This document shows positions 1 through 6,902 of a stretch of DNA of 12,530 nt, in pieces. A program made the position numbers and the translations under genes. Origin of the DNA: an uncultured Kordia sp. (GTDB lineage: Bacteria; Bacteroidota; Bacteroidia; Flavobacteriales; Flavobacteriaceae); NCBI GenBank assembly GCA_913054565.1, contig CAJXHW010000022.1:1-12530 (forward strand), in the 5' to 3' direction. The notes below the pieces were generated by a model, which made no database searches, was not told the DNA's origin, and was given only the letters and a program-made list of their open reading frames with translations. Numbering within the stretch: position 1 is the stretch's first letter; each line of letters begins with the position of its first letter.

Positions 1-688
1 TAAAAAAATTATGATTTCTTTTGATAAGTATCAGTGTATGAGCTGTGCGCAGAATAAAGAAATATACAGACAAGGCTTTTGTAAATCTTGTTTTTTTAAG
101 ACACCTCTTGCTGGAGAGTGGATTATGCATCCTGAAAAATCTACTGCACATTTAGGTGTAGCTGATAGGGATTTAGAATTTGAACAGCGCGTCCAACTAC
201 AACCTCACATTGTTTACTTAGCATTAAGTAGTACTGTTAAGGTAGGAGTAACACGTAAAACACAAGTGCCTACACGTTGGATAGATCAAGGTGCAGTACA
301 AGCTTTACCTTTGGTAGAGGCACCAAATAGATATCTAGCAGGAATTGCTGAGGTGGCCTTAAAGAGTCATGTGGCAGACAAAACCAATTGGCGAGCGATG
401 TTAAAAAATGAAGTGTCGGAAGTAAATTTAACTCAAGTTAAAACTGATTTAGAACAGTATTTGCCAGACGAGGTGCAGCCTTATGTGTTAGAGAACTCAG
501 AGTTGATTGATTTAAATTTTCCTGTGCTTGCCTATCCACAAAAAGTTAAAAGCCTAAACTTATCAAAAACTCCTGAATATTCTGGTGTATTAAAAGGAAT
601 TAAAGGGCAGTATTTAATTTTTGAGGATCATACAGTATTTAACGTACGAAATAATGAGGGGTTGGTAGTGAATTTTAATGTAGGGTAA
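1..688 (+). CDS. DUF2797 family protein with N-terminal zinc ribbon (5' partial)
   Basis: The reading frame is open to the left edge (codons for K-K-I precede the first ATG at 11), so the gene almost certainly starts outside the window; from memory, DUF2797 proteins are longer than the 225 residues after that ATG. Numbering from that Met, a zinc-ribbon-like C-x2-C pair (C9, C12) is followed by a second pair (C24, C27). A conserved AHLG segment lies near residue 46. The stretch with VYL (68-70), KVGVTR (77-82) and R89-W90 resembles the core of GIY-YIG nuclease folds, where a Tyr-containing strand is followed by a KxGxT-type strand and an Arg. The resemblance to DUF2797 is seen in the sequence; a nuclease or nucleic-acid role is inference only, since the family has no established function that I know of. 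The next gene lies about 100 bp downstream behind a possible promoter of its own. Confidence 0.8.
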   Translation, partial: KKIMISFDKYQCMSCAQNKEIYRQGFCKSCFFKTPLAGEWIMHPEKSTAHLGVADRDLEFEQRVQLQPHIVYLALSSTVKVGVTRKTQVPTRWIDQGAVQALPLVEAPNRYLAGIAEVALKSHVADKTNWRAMLKNEVSEVNLTQVKTDLEQYLPDEVQPYVLENSELIDLNFPVLAYPQKVKSLNLSKTPEYSGVLKGIKGQYLIFEDHTVFNVRNNEGLVVNFNVG

Positions 689-758
689 ATTATTTTTAGT
701 TTTATAAATATTGTTTTAAGTGCTGATAAATATCATAATATTCATTACGTCTGTTACG

Positions 759-766
759 TAACTTTG
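759..766 (+). promoter_or_regulatory. Candidate -7 element (TAnnTTTG) for the 138-residue protein
   Basis: TAACTTTG matches the Bacteroidota -7 consensus TAnnTTTG exactly and lies 24 bases before the ATG at 791. No good TTTG or TTG -33 box is seen at the usual distance upstream, so this is a half-match only. Confidence 0.4.
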
Positions 767-790
767 GGTATATAATTAAAACAGATAAAT

Positions 791-1207
791 ATGAACAAAG
801 TAGAATTAAGTCAAGGAGAGGTTAAAGTGAAACTTACTCAACTAAGTAAAGGGAAATTATCATTTTCTGAATTAGGGATAGATAATGAAAGTAATAGTTT
901 GGAGAGTGGTTTACTTCGTTTAGTATTTGACCTAAGTGAATTGAGAGATTATAATTATTATCAAGTACCAACTATAGAGGTGGTGTATGAAGAAAATATG
1001 TCTGAAACTCTTTGGGTTTGTGAATTTAATGGAAAAACAATTTTAGATAAATTGGATCATCATGGGCATTCTACTGTTTTGTTGTTAAACAGAAAGGTGT
1101 TATCTGATTTAGAGCAACATCATGAAAATATATTAATTGTTCATGCTGAATTTCCTCAGCCTGCTAATCTTAATTTAGAGAAGTCTTATATACACTTTTT
1201 TAAATAA
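791..1207 (+). CDS. Hypothetical protein, 138 aa, not recognised
   Basis: I do not recognise a family. The protein starts at an ATG, has no signal peptide or membrane segment, and is probably cytoplasmic. The alternating hydrophobic pattern (LLRLVFDLSEL near residues 41-51, IEVVYEE near 62-68, TVLLLNRKV near 95-103, ILIVHAEF near 113-120) suggests a mainly beta-sheet fold. Histidines cluster at HHGH (90-93) and again as HH near residue 110, which could bind metal, but this is speculation. It is set apart from the preceding DUF2797 gene by about 100 bp with a -7-like element, and is followed 20 bp later by a strong terminator. It therefore looks like a monocistronic unit and a real gene; the function is unknown. 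Confidence 0.7.
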   Translation: MNKVELSQGEVKVKLTQLSKGKLSFSELGIDNESNSLESGLLRLVFDLSELRDYNYYQVPTIEVVYEENMSETLWVCEFNGKTILDKLDHHGHSTVLLLNRKVLSDLEQHHENILIVHAEFPQPANLNLEKSYIHFFK

Positions 1208-1226
1208 TAAAAGCATTACTTCATAT

Positions 1227-1261
1227 AGTTCAGAGAGTGTTTTTCTCTCTGAACTTTTTTA
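1227..1261 (+). terminator. Strong rho-independent terminator of the 138-residue protein gene
   Basis: An 11-bp perfect stem (AGTTCAGAGAG at 1227-1237 with CTCTCTGAACT at 1245-1255) encloses a 7-base loop and runs straight into a T tract (1255-1260). It lies 20 bp after the stop codon at 1207. Confidence 0.9.
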
Positions 1262-1412
1262 TAGTTTCCAATTTTGAAGTTGATCTAGATATAAATAACT
1301 TTCTGCAAATTTTCTGTGTTCAAGACCTGTCATTTTTTCTACTAAATTCAACGCGGATATATAACTTGTTAAACCCCTAGTTATTAAGGGTTTTTTATTT
1401 AAAAACCGTCTT
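1259..1412 (-). pseudogene. Possible C-terminal remnant of an unidentified gene
   Basis: On the minus strand a frame is open from just inside the end of the VOC gene (an upstream in-frame stop lies at 1424-1426) to a stop at 1259-1261, about 50 codons outside the VOC gene. Its last part reads ALNLVEKMTGLEHR followed by KFAESYLYLDQLQNWKL, which has a balanced, protein-like composition rather than the Lys/Asn/Ile/Phe-rich look of translated AT-rich spacer. There is no convincing start codon: the only internal ATG would give a peptide of about 25 residues. It may be the 3' end of a decayed gene, a small peptide gene, or chance. Its stop codon abuts the terminator at 1227-1261. I do not recognise the family. 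Confidence 0.25.
1371..1399 (+). terminator. Possible second plus-strand hairpin and T tract
   Basis: AAACCC at 1371-1376 pairs with GGGTTT at 1388-1393 around an 11-base loop and is followed by TTTTTTATTT. The plus-strand polarity fits a back-up terminator protecting the convergent VOC gene from read-through. The stem is short, so this may be chance. Confidence 0.35.
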
Positions 1413-1808
1413 TTATAATTCCTCTACTAGTTGAATGTTGTTTCCACAGGTGTCATTGAAAACTACAATTTTTACGGTTCCCATTTTAGTTGGTTTTACA
1501 CTAAACTCTACACCGAGTTCCTTCAGTCTTTCATATTCAGAATCTATATTTTTCACGTCAAATTGCGTCCATGGTATTCCTGCTTCCAACAATGCATCTT
1601 GATATACTTTAGATGGTTCAAAATGGTTTGGAGCAGGCTCTAATAATAATTCTGGACCATCTTGCCATTCTTCTGAAACTAGAGTCAACCATCGATTACC
1701 ACCTCCTAATGGCTCATCTTTCCTTTTAATGAAGCCTAATTTTTGGGTGTAAAAATTTAAAGCTTTTTCTTGATCTCGGACTGGAATGCTTATTAATGTT
1801 ACTTTCAT
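1413..1808 (-). CDS. VOC (glyoxalase/bleomycin-resistance) family protein
   Basis: The 131-residue product has the single vicinal-oxygen-chelate domain layout: a beta strand ISIPVRDQ (7-14), a helix KALNFYTQKLGF (15-26), the strand RWLTLVS (39-45) and ELLLEP (53-58), then a second module with ERLKELGVEF and a C-terminal TCGNNIQLVEE. It is very like the small stand-alone VOC proteins often annotated as glyoxalases. The His or Glu that often provides the first metal ligand in strand 1 is not obvious here (ISIPV), so glyoxalase I activity should not be assumed and the substrate is unknown. The start is an ATG. A TAnnTTTG element lies about 40 bp upstream, overlapped by a 10-bp inverted repeat, so regulated single-gene expression is plausible. 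Confidence 0.9.
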   Translation of the reverse strand: MKVTLISIPVRDQEKALNFYTQKLGFIKRKDEPLGGGNRWLTLVSEEWQDGPELLLEPAPNHFEPSKVYQDALLEAGIPWTQFDVKNIDSEYERLKELGVEFSVKPTKMGTVKIVVFNDTCGNNIQLVEEL

Positions 1809-1845
1809 TTTTTATAATTTAGGTATTATGATCAATCTTTTTGTT

Positions 1846-1853
1846 CAAAATTA
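1846..1853 (-). promoter_or_regulatory. Candidate -7 element for the VOC gene
   Basis: On the minus strand TAATTTTG matches TAnnTTTG exactly, 37 bp upstream of the VOC start codon. A TTG lies upstream, but only 14 bases separate the two boxes, slightly short for the flavobacterial -33 box. The inverted repeat at 1848-1877 overlaps it. Confidence 0.45.
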
Positions 1854-1877
1854 GTTGTCTAGTAATGCAACTAATTT
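1848..1877. repeat. 10-bp perfect inverted repeat, operator-like
   Basis: AAATTAGTTG (1848-1857) and CAACTAATTT (1868-1877) are perfect reverse complements separated by 10 bases, so the half-sites are 20 bp apart centre to centre, about two helical turns. One arm overlaps the proposed VOC -7 element. It could be an operator for a dimeric regulator or a weak factor-independent terminator for the hydrolase gene ending at 1951, although no long T tract follows on the minus strand. Confidence 0.55.
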
Positions 1878-1950
1878 AGCAATTAAAACCCAAATAATAA
1901 GCTTCAAGTAAATAACTAAGTAGTTTTGTGTATCATTGTTATAATGAATA

Positions 1951-2868
1951 TTAATCTTCAGAAATATTTCCTGAAGAAAATTCAAGGCCATCATTTTGTT
2001 GTGAAATTTCAAAATATCCAACAGTTGGGGTGTAGTGATTTTTATCATTCACAATACCCCTCATATCTACCTGTAAATTATACACTCTAATTTTTCCGTT
2101 TATTTTTTCAACAGTATAGAATCCTTTTGCAAACCAGCGCATTTTTTTAGCTACATTAATAGGAAATGAAAAAACGCCATAATTCTTTTTATTCAACAAG
2201 TTGTATTTTATCATATAAATACTGTCAGAGCTTTTGGCCACGCCATACCAATTAATATTAGCAATTCCAACTGGCATAGTGAGTAAGTGTTCATACTTTA
2301 TTTTTTTTGCAGAGAATAAAGACGATACCTGGTGTTCAACATATAGTTTGTTTACAAGAGTTAACCCAAGGTAGACTGAGCTAAAAAACAAACCATAATA
2401 ATTAAATTTAGGTTTCTTTTTCCACAAGCATAAAAGAAGACCAATTAGTAGCGGTAACGTGTATAGTGGGTCAATAACATTAATACTATCATAACTAACT
2501 CTTTCATTGCTAAATGGCAAATACAGTTGAGTGCCATATGCTGTGAAAGTATCGAGTAAGACATGAGTAATTAAACAGAGCCATGAAAAAATTAACAAAC
2601 GTAAAAATGAAAAGGCATTTGTATAGGGCCATTTGCTAAGAAAGTAAGCCATAAGAAAACCTCCAATTAGTGTAAAAAGAATGGAGTGACTATAGCCTCT
2701 ATGAATACTAAGCATTTCATAAGAATCATATACAGTATATAATAAAACATCTAAATCTGGAATAGTAGCAACAACGGCACCTAATATAGCTCCTTTAGGT
2801 TTAAATTTTCTACCAAGAAGAGCATGTCCAATTGCAGCACCTAAAACAGCTTGTGTAATACTATCCAT
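1951..2868 (-). CDS. YdjM/LexA-binding-type membrane metal-dependent hydrolase (PF04307-like)
   Basis: The N-terminus MDSITQAVLGAAIGHALLG is the hallmark opening of this inner-membrane family. Conserved putative metal ligands follow in the family order: IPDLD (D38, D40), HRGYSHS (H56, H61) and HVLLDTFTAYG (H102, D106). Hydrophobic segments lie near residues 27-46, 63-79, 88-106 and 133-148, followed by a charged turn (WKKKPK) and another segment near 157-172. The rest is a soluble C-terminal domain of about 130 residues rich in aromatic residues, as in other Bacteroidota members. The substrate is unknown; the hydrolase label rests on the His/Asp motifs. The gene follows the TrmH gene by 62 bp on the same strand and may be co-transcribed with it. 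The start is an ATG. Confidence 0.88.
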   Translation of the reverse strand: MDSITQAVLGAAIGHALLGRKFKPKGAILGAVVATIPDLDVLLYTVYDSYEMLSIHRGYSHSILFTLIGGFLMAYFLSKWPYTNAFSFLRLLIFSWLCLITHVLLDTFTAYGTQLYLPFSNERVSYDSINVIDPLYTLPLLIGLLLCLWKKKPKFNYYGLFFSSVYLGLTLVNKLYVEHQVSSLFSAKKIKYEHLLTMPVGIANINWYGVAKSSDSIYMIKYNLLNKKNYGVFSFPINVAKKMRWFAKGFYTVEKINGKIRVYNLQVDMRGIVNDKNHYTPTVGYFEISQQNDGLEFSSGNISED

Positions 2869-2930
2869 TAAATAAGTATTTAGTTATTAAATTGGTTGCT
2901 ATCTTTTGGATGTGAAGTAAGCAAATAAAG

Positions 2931-3458
2931 TTAATTAATTTTATTTAATAAATCCCAAAGAACAACACCGCAAGTGACAGATATATTTAATGAATGTTTA
3001 GTGCCTAATTGAGGTATTTCAATACAAGTGTTTGAAGCAGTTACCACATCTTGTTGCACGCCTTTCACTTCGTTACCCATAACAATAGCAATTTTCTGAT
3101 CCTTATTAGGTGTAAAATTATCTAGCATTACAGCATTTTCAGCTTGTTCAATACTTGCAATATAAACTCCTTCAGCCTGTAATTGCTTAATTAAAGATAA
3201 GGTGTCTTTTTTATATTCCCATTCAACAGAGTCAGTTGAACCAAGTGCAGTTCGTTGTATATCTTTATTTGGTGGTGTAGCAGTAATACCACATAAGTAA
3301 ACCTTTTCAATTAAAAAGGCATCACTAGATCTAAATACAGATCCTACATTATTAGAGCTTCTAATATTGTCTAAAATTACAATTATTGGGGTTTTTGTTG
3401 CTGATTTAAATTCAGTTACAGATTTCCTGTTTAATTCGCTATTTTTTAATTTTCTCAA
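2931..3458 (-). CDS. TrmH/SpoU family RNA 2'-O-methyltransferase (TTG start)
   Basis: The 175-residue protein has the three SPOUT motifs: motif 1 with DNIRSSNNVGSVFRSSDAF (N36/N37, R43), motif 2 with MGNEVKGV (GNE at 128-130) and motif 3 with IPQLGTKHSLNISV (148-161), which form the trefoil-knot SAM site. It should 2'-O-methylate a ribose in tRNA or rRNA; the target cannot be told from sequence. The N-terminus MRKLKNSELNRKSVTEF fits short flavobacterial TrmH-like proteins, but its first codon is TTG. An in-frame TAA lies four codons further upstream with no ATG between, and the next internal Met (M111) is far inside the domain. TTG is therefore the only sensible common start. The YdjM-type gene follows on the same strand. 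Confidence 0.93.
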   Translation of the reverse strand: MRKLKNSELNRKSVTEFKSATKTPIIVILDNIRSSNNVGSVFRSSDAFLIEKVYLCGITATPPNKDIQRTALGSTDSVEWEYKKDTLSLIKQLQAEGVYIASIEQAENAVMLDNFTPNKDQKIAIVMGNEVKGVQQDVVTASNTCIEIPQLGTKHSLNISVTCGVVLWDLLNKIN

Positions 3459-3502
3459 AATGACTGCTTTTTATATGTTGCAAAAATCAATAAAATAAGT
3501 CA

Positions 3503-3531
3503 CAAAAAAAAGCACTTTTACAAGTGCTTTT
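3503..3531 (-). terminator. Rho-independent terminator of the DUF1573 gene
   Basis: A 10-bp perfect stem (3508-3517 with 3522-3531, core AAGCACTT/AAGTGCTT) with a 4-base loop is followed on the minus strand by eight Ts (A run at 3504-3511). It begins about 24 bp after the DUF1573 stop and separates this gene from the TrmH gene. Confidence 0.9.
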
Positions 3532-3554
3532 AATATTGAGTGTTAGCTGTTAGC

Positions 3555-3992
3555 TTATTTTGCTACTGAAGCTACGGGCTTTTTTAAAGTTACCTTTTTA
3601 GCATTTGGGTTAGCTAAAACTTTACCTTTAATCTTAACAATTTTTGTAGGAAAGTTTACAGCGTTTGATGTTACTGTAATACTCTTTGAAAAAGGTTGAT
3701 TAGCTCTTTTTGTGTCATATTTAACTTTCATTACCGCTGATTTTCCTGGTAAAATAGGTTCAGTTGGTTTTGTAGGTACTGTACAACCACATGACCCTTT
3801 AGTTTTTGTAATAATCAATGGGGCATCTCCAGTGTTTTTAATAATGAATTCACGTTCTCCATTAGAGGCATATTCTACATTACCGTAATCAATAACTTCT
3901 TGTTCAAACTCTATTTGTGCTCCTTTAGTTTCTTGTGCGTTTGCTGCTGTAAATAATGCTAATGCAAATACAAATGTGATTAATTTTTTCAT
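3555..3992 (-). CDS. Secreted DUF1573 domain protein
   Basis: A Sec signal peptide (MKKLITFVFALALFTAANA, cleavage after A19 in the ANA|Q context) precedes a single DUF1573 domain, an Ig-like beta sandwich. The diagnostic features are FEQEVIDYGNV near residues 29-39, FIIKNTGDAPLIIT near 49-62 and GSCGCTVP with C68 and C70, then PILPGKSAVMKVKYDT and a final strand KIVKIKGKV. There is no lipobox, so the product is likely periplasmic. The C-terminus ends in a Lys/Ala/Val tail. DUF1573 proteins are abundant in Bacteroidota and have no well-established function. It has its own promoter and terminator, so it appears monocistronic, divergent from mutS. The start is an ATG matching the signal peptide. 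Confidence 0.93.
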   Translation of the reverse strand: MKKLITFVFALALFTAANAQETKGAQIEFEQEVIDYGNVEYASNGEREFIIKNTGDAPLIITKTKGSCGCTVPTKPTEPILPGKSAVMKVKYDTKRANQPFSKSITVTSNAVNFPTKIVKIKGKVLANPNAKKVTLKKPVASVAK

Positions 3993-4059
3993 GATAATTT
4001 AATTGTTTTTTATTTGGTGTTAATTATTTCAATAATGATGCCAAGTTTGACAAGTTTTC

Positions 4060-4089
4060 CAAAAATACTAAATCTTAGAGTAATTCAAA
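4060..4089 (-). promoter_or_regulatory. Near-consensus Bacteroidota promoter for the DUF1573 gene
   Basis: On the minus strand a TTTG -33 box (4086-4089) is followed after 18 bases by TATTTTTG (4060-4067), an exact match to TAnnTTTG. This is the best promoter in the window and predicts a 5' leader of about 60 bases before the ATG at 3992. Confidence 0.75.
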
Positions 4090-4134
4090 ATATAATTGTC
4101 CTATTTTCATTAAATTCGCACCTTACTAACTAAA

Positions 4135-4179
4135 ATGCAGACCCATTGGCAACTAAAGAAAAAAAAGTCACTCCACTAA
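4135..4179 (+). other. Out-of-frame ATG mini-ORF overlapping the mutS start
   Basis: An ATG at 4135 opens a 14-codon frame (MQTHWQLKKKKSLH, stop TAA 4177-4179) that overlaps the first codons of mutS in another frame. It reads through the A8 tract at 4159-4166, which in this frame forms A-AAA-AAG, the classic -1 slippery heptamer; a -1 slip there would enter the mutS frame. It may be chance, since mutS can start cleanly at TTG 4146. Confidence 0.3.
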
Positions 4180-6746
4180 TGAAACAATATAACACCATTA
4201 AGGCTAAATACCCTGATGCAATGTTGTTGTTTAGAGTGGGAGATTTTTATGAAACATTTGGTGAGGATGCCATTAAGGCTGCACAAGTATTAGGTATAAC
4301 TTTGACCTATCGTAATAATGGTGGTGATAAATTAGAGTTGGCTGGTTTTCCTCACCATTCTGTAAATACGTACTTACCTAAGTTGGTAAAAGCCGGGATG
4401 CGTGTGGCAATATGTGATCAGTTAGAAGATCCGAAGCAAACAAAAAAAATAGTAAAAAGGGGGGTTACAGAGTTAGTGACACCTGGTGTTGCATTGAATG
4501 ATGAGGTGCTAAATTCGAAAGTAAATAATTTTTTATGCGCACTACAATTTGGTAAAAAGCATATAGGAATTTCGTTACTGGATGTTTCTACAGGAGAATT
4601 CTTATTGGCACAAGGAAATCAAGAGTATATTGATAAATTATTGCAAAATTTCAATCCAAGTGAAGTTTTGGTGCCTAAAAACAAAAAAACTCAATTTGTA
4701 GAGGCCTTTGGTAAAGCGTACCATTCTTTCTATTTAGAAGACTGGATTTACAAACACGATTATGCTAATGAAATACTTACAAATCATTTTAAAACAAGCT
4801 CGTTAAAAGGTTTTGGTGTAGCGCATTTAGATGAAGGTATTGTAGCTGCAGGGGCTATTCTCTACTATTTGTCAGAAACACAACACAATAAATTAGAGCA
4901 TATTACGGCAATTAATAGAATTGCTGAAGATGAATATGTTTGGATGGATCGTTTTACAGTCAGAAATTTAGAATTATACGGGTCACAATCAATAAACGCA
5001 GTAACGCTTTTAGATGTTATTGATAAAACAATATCCCCAATGGGAGGACGTTTGTTAAAACGTTGGTTGGCATTGCCATTAAAAAATGCATCACGCATCA
5101 AACAACGTCATCAGGTAGTTTCATACTTATTAGATGAAACCCAGGTTTTTGATAAAATAAGAAGTTATACAAAACAAATAGCCGACTTAGAGCGTTTAAT
5201 TTCAAAGGTGGCAACTCAAAAGGTAAGTCCACGCGAAGTTATTCAATTGAAAAATTCTTTAGAAGCCATTGTGCCAATAAAAACTATTGCAACAACGTGT
5301 ACTAATGATGCATTAAAAACAATAGGAGATAATTTGAACAGTTGTGATTTATTACGTTCTAAAATTAAAGAAACGTTAAATGAAGAGGCGCCTGTAAATA
5401 TTAATAAAGGAAATGCTATAGCAACAGGTTTTTCTGCAGAGTTGGATGAGTATAGATCTTTAGCCTATTCTGGAAAAGATTATTTAGATAAAATGTTGCA
5501 ACGTGAAACCGAGGCAACAGGGATATCATCATTAAAAATAGCTTCAAATAACGTCTTTGGGTATTATATAGAGGTAAGAAATACGCATAAAAATAAAGTG
5601 CCTGATACATGGGTAAGAAAGCAAACACTTGTAAATGCAGAGCGTTATATTACAGAAGAGTTAAAGGAGTACGAAGTTAAAATATTAGGCGCCGAAGAAA
5701 AAATTGGGGTTTTAGAACAGCAGTTATTTGCTGATTTGGTTTTATGGATGACAAGCTATATTAAGTCTGTTCAGCAAAATGCAAATTTGATTGCACAATT
5801 AGATTGTCTATGTTCATTTGCTGAGCTTGCAACAATTAATAATTATGTGTTGCCAATTATTGATGATTCTTATGAATTAGATATAAAAAATGGTCGCCAT
5901 CCTGTAATAGAGAAACAGTTACCGTTAGGAGATGTATACATTGCAAATGATGTGTTTTTAGATAATGAAACACAACAAATGATTATGATTACTGGGCCAA
6001 ATATGTCTGGTAAGTCGGCTATTTTGCGTCAAACGGCATTGATTGTATTGTTAGCGCAAATGGGAAGTTTTGTTCCAGCAGATAGTGCCAGAATAGGTTT
6101 GGTAGATAAAATATTTACTCGTGTAGGAGCAAGTGATAATATTTCAATGGGTGAATCAACCTTTATGGTAGAAATGAATGAAACGGCTTCAATATTGAAT
6201 AACTTGTCTGACAGAAGTTTGGTTTTATTAGATGAGATTGGGCGAGGGACGAGTACTTATGATGGGGTATCTATAGCTTGGGCAATTTCAGAATACATTC
6301 ATGAACATCCAGCAAAGGCAAAAACATTATTTGCAACTCATTACCATGAGTTAAATGAAATGACTGAAACATTTAAGCGAATTAAAAATTTTAATGTCTC
6401 AGTTAAAGAAACGAAAGACAATGTTCTTTTCCTGAGAAAATTAGTTAAAGGTGGAAGTCATCATAGCTTTGGTATTCATGTGGCAAAAATGGCAGGTATG
6501 CCGCAGCAAGTTATCAGAAAGGCCAATAAAATATTAAAAAAATTAGAGAAATCACATTCTTCGGAAGAGTTAACAGATAATTTAAATGCTGTGCAGGATG
6601 AAATGCAATTAAGCTTTTTTAATTTAGATGATCCATTGCTTTCAGATCTTAAAGATGAGATATTACATACTGATATAGATACACTTACGCCCATTGAAGC
6701 CTTGATGAAATTAAATGAAATTAAGCGAATGTTGGTGAAACCATGA
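4146..6746 (+). CDS. mutS: DNA mismatch repair ATPase MutS (TTG start)
   Basis: This is full-length MutS, 866 residues. It recognises mismatches and small loops as a dimer and recruits MutL. The N-terminal mismatch-binding domain has the Phe-x-Glu wedge in GDFYETFG (F34, E36). The connector, lever and clamp domains follow, then the ABC-type ATPase with Walker A GPNMSGKS (617-624), the signature region near STFMVEMNET, Walker B LVLLDEIGRGTSTYDG (D696, E697) and ATHYHEL. The C-terminus keeps a helix-turn-helix and dimer region (KAGMPQQVIRKA-like; here KMAGMPQQVIRKANKIL). The start is TTG at 4146: an in-frame TAA at 4131 leaves no ATG, and MATKEKKVTPLMKQY matches the expected flavobacterial N-terminus. 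An internal ATG at residue 12 is possible but would trim conserved residues. It is divergent from the DUF1573 gene. Confidence 0.98.
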   Translation: MATKEKKVTPLMKQYNTIKAKYPDAMLLFRVGDFYETFGEDAIKAAQVLGITLTYRNNGGDKLELAGFPHHSVNTYLPKLVKAGMRVAICDQLEDPKQTKKIVKRGVTELVTPGVALNDEVLNSKVNNFLCALQFGKKHIGISLLDVSTGEFLLAQGNQEYIDKLLQNFNPSEVLVPKNKKTQFVEAFGKAYHSFYLEDWIYKHDYANEILTNHFKTSSLKGFGVAHLDEGIVAAGAILYYLSETQHNKLEHITAINRIAEDEYVWMDRFTVRNLELYGSQSINAVTLLDVIDKTISPMGGRLLKRWLALPLKNASRIKQRHQVVSYLLDETQVFDKIRSYTKQIADLERLISKVATQKVSPREVIQLKNSLEAIVPIKTIATTCTNDALKTIGDNLNSCDLLRSKIKETLNEEAPVNINKGNAIATGFSAELDEYRSLAYSGKDYLDKMLQRETEATGISSLKIASNNVFGYYIEVRNTHKNKVPDTWVRKQTLVNAERYITEELKEYEVKILGAEEKIGVLEQQLFADLVLWMTSYIKSVQQNANLIAQLDCLCSFAELATINNYVLPIIDDSYELDIKNGRHPVIEKQLPLGDVYIANDVFLDNETQQMIMITGPNMSGKSAILRQTALIVLLAQMGSFVPADSARIGLVDKIFTRVGASDNISMGESTFMVEMNETASILNNLSDRSLVLLDEIGRGTSTYDGVSIAWAISEYIHEHPAKAKTLFATHYHELNEMTETFKRIKNFNVSVKETKDNVLFLRKLVKGGSHHSFGIHVAKMAGMPQQVIRKANKILKKLEKSHSSEELTDNLNAVQDEMQLSFFNLDDPLLSDLKDEILHTDIDTLTPIEALMKLNEIKRMLVKP

Positions 6747-6797
6747 TGTACTTGTGTTGTTTGACGATGAATTGTGTTTTTTAGCGAAAACCAATAA

Positions 6798-6832
6798 TTT
6801 TTTGTTGTGAATAGTTTGTTTTTTGTTGTGAA
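6798..6832 (+). repeat. Two 14-bp direct repeats, 21-bp period
   Basis: TTTTTTGTTGTGAA occurs exactly at 6798-6811 and again at 6819-6832, two helical turns apart, in the gap after mutS. The second copy supplies the left arm of the hairpin at 6824-6839. It could be a slippage duplication or a binding site pair. Confidence 0.7.
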
Positions 6833-6846
6833 AACAACATTTTTAT
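6824..6846 (+). terminator. Candidate mutS terminator
   Basis: A 6-bp stem (TGTTGT at 6824-6829 with ACAACA at 6834-6839) with a GAAA tetraloop is followed by TTTTTATAT. It lies about 80 bp after the mutS stop. The stem is short and AT-rich, so strength is uncertain. Confidence 0.45.
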
Positions 6847-6902
6847 ATATATTTACAGTCTCCCGGAAAAACGTAACTAATTCAATTTTAAAAAGTTATG
6901 TT

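Noticed and set aside
1431..1643. Plus-strand frame opposite the VOC gene
   Set aside because: The VOC domain on the minus strand explains this DNA; the product is aromatic-rich and resembles nothing.
1851..2048. Minus-strand frame of 65 codons overlapping the end of the YdjM-type gene
   Set aside because: It is in another frame of a well-supported gene and its far half is Ile/Leu/Asn-rich translated spacer; it also overlaps the inverted repeat.
4865..5101. Minus-strand frames inside mutS (also 5416-5628 and 6476-6694)
   Set aside because: They are antisense to strongly conserved MutS domains and have no protein-like features.
6807..6902. N-terminal extension of the lipoprotein from GTG 6807
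   Set aside because: It would place 32 residues before an excellent lipoprotein signal peptide and runs through direct repeats and a hairpin.
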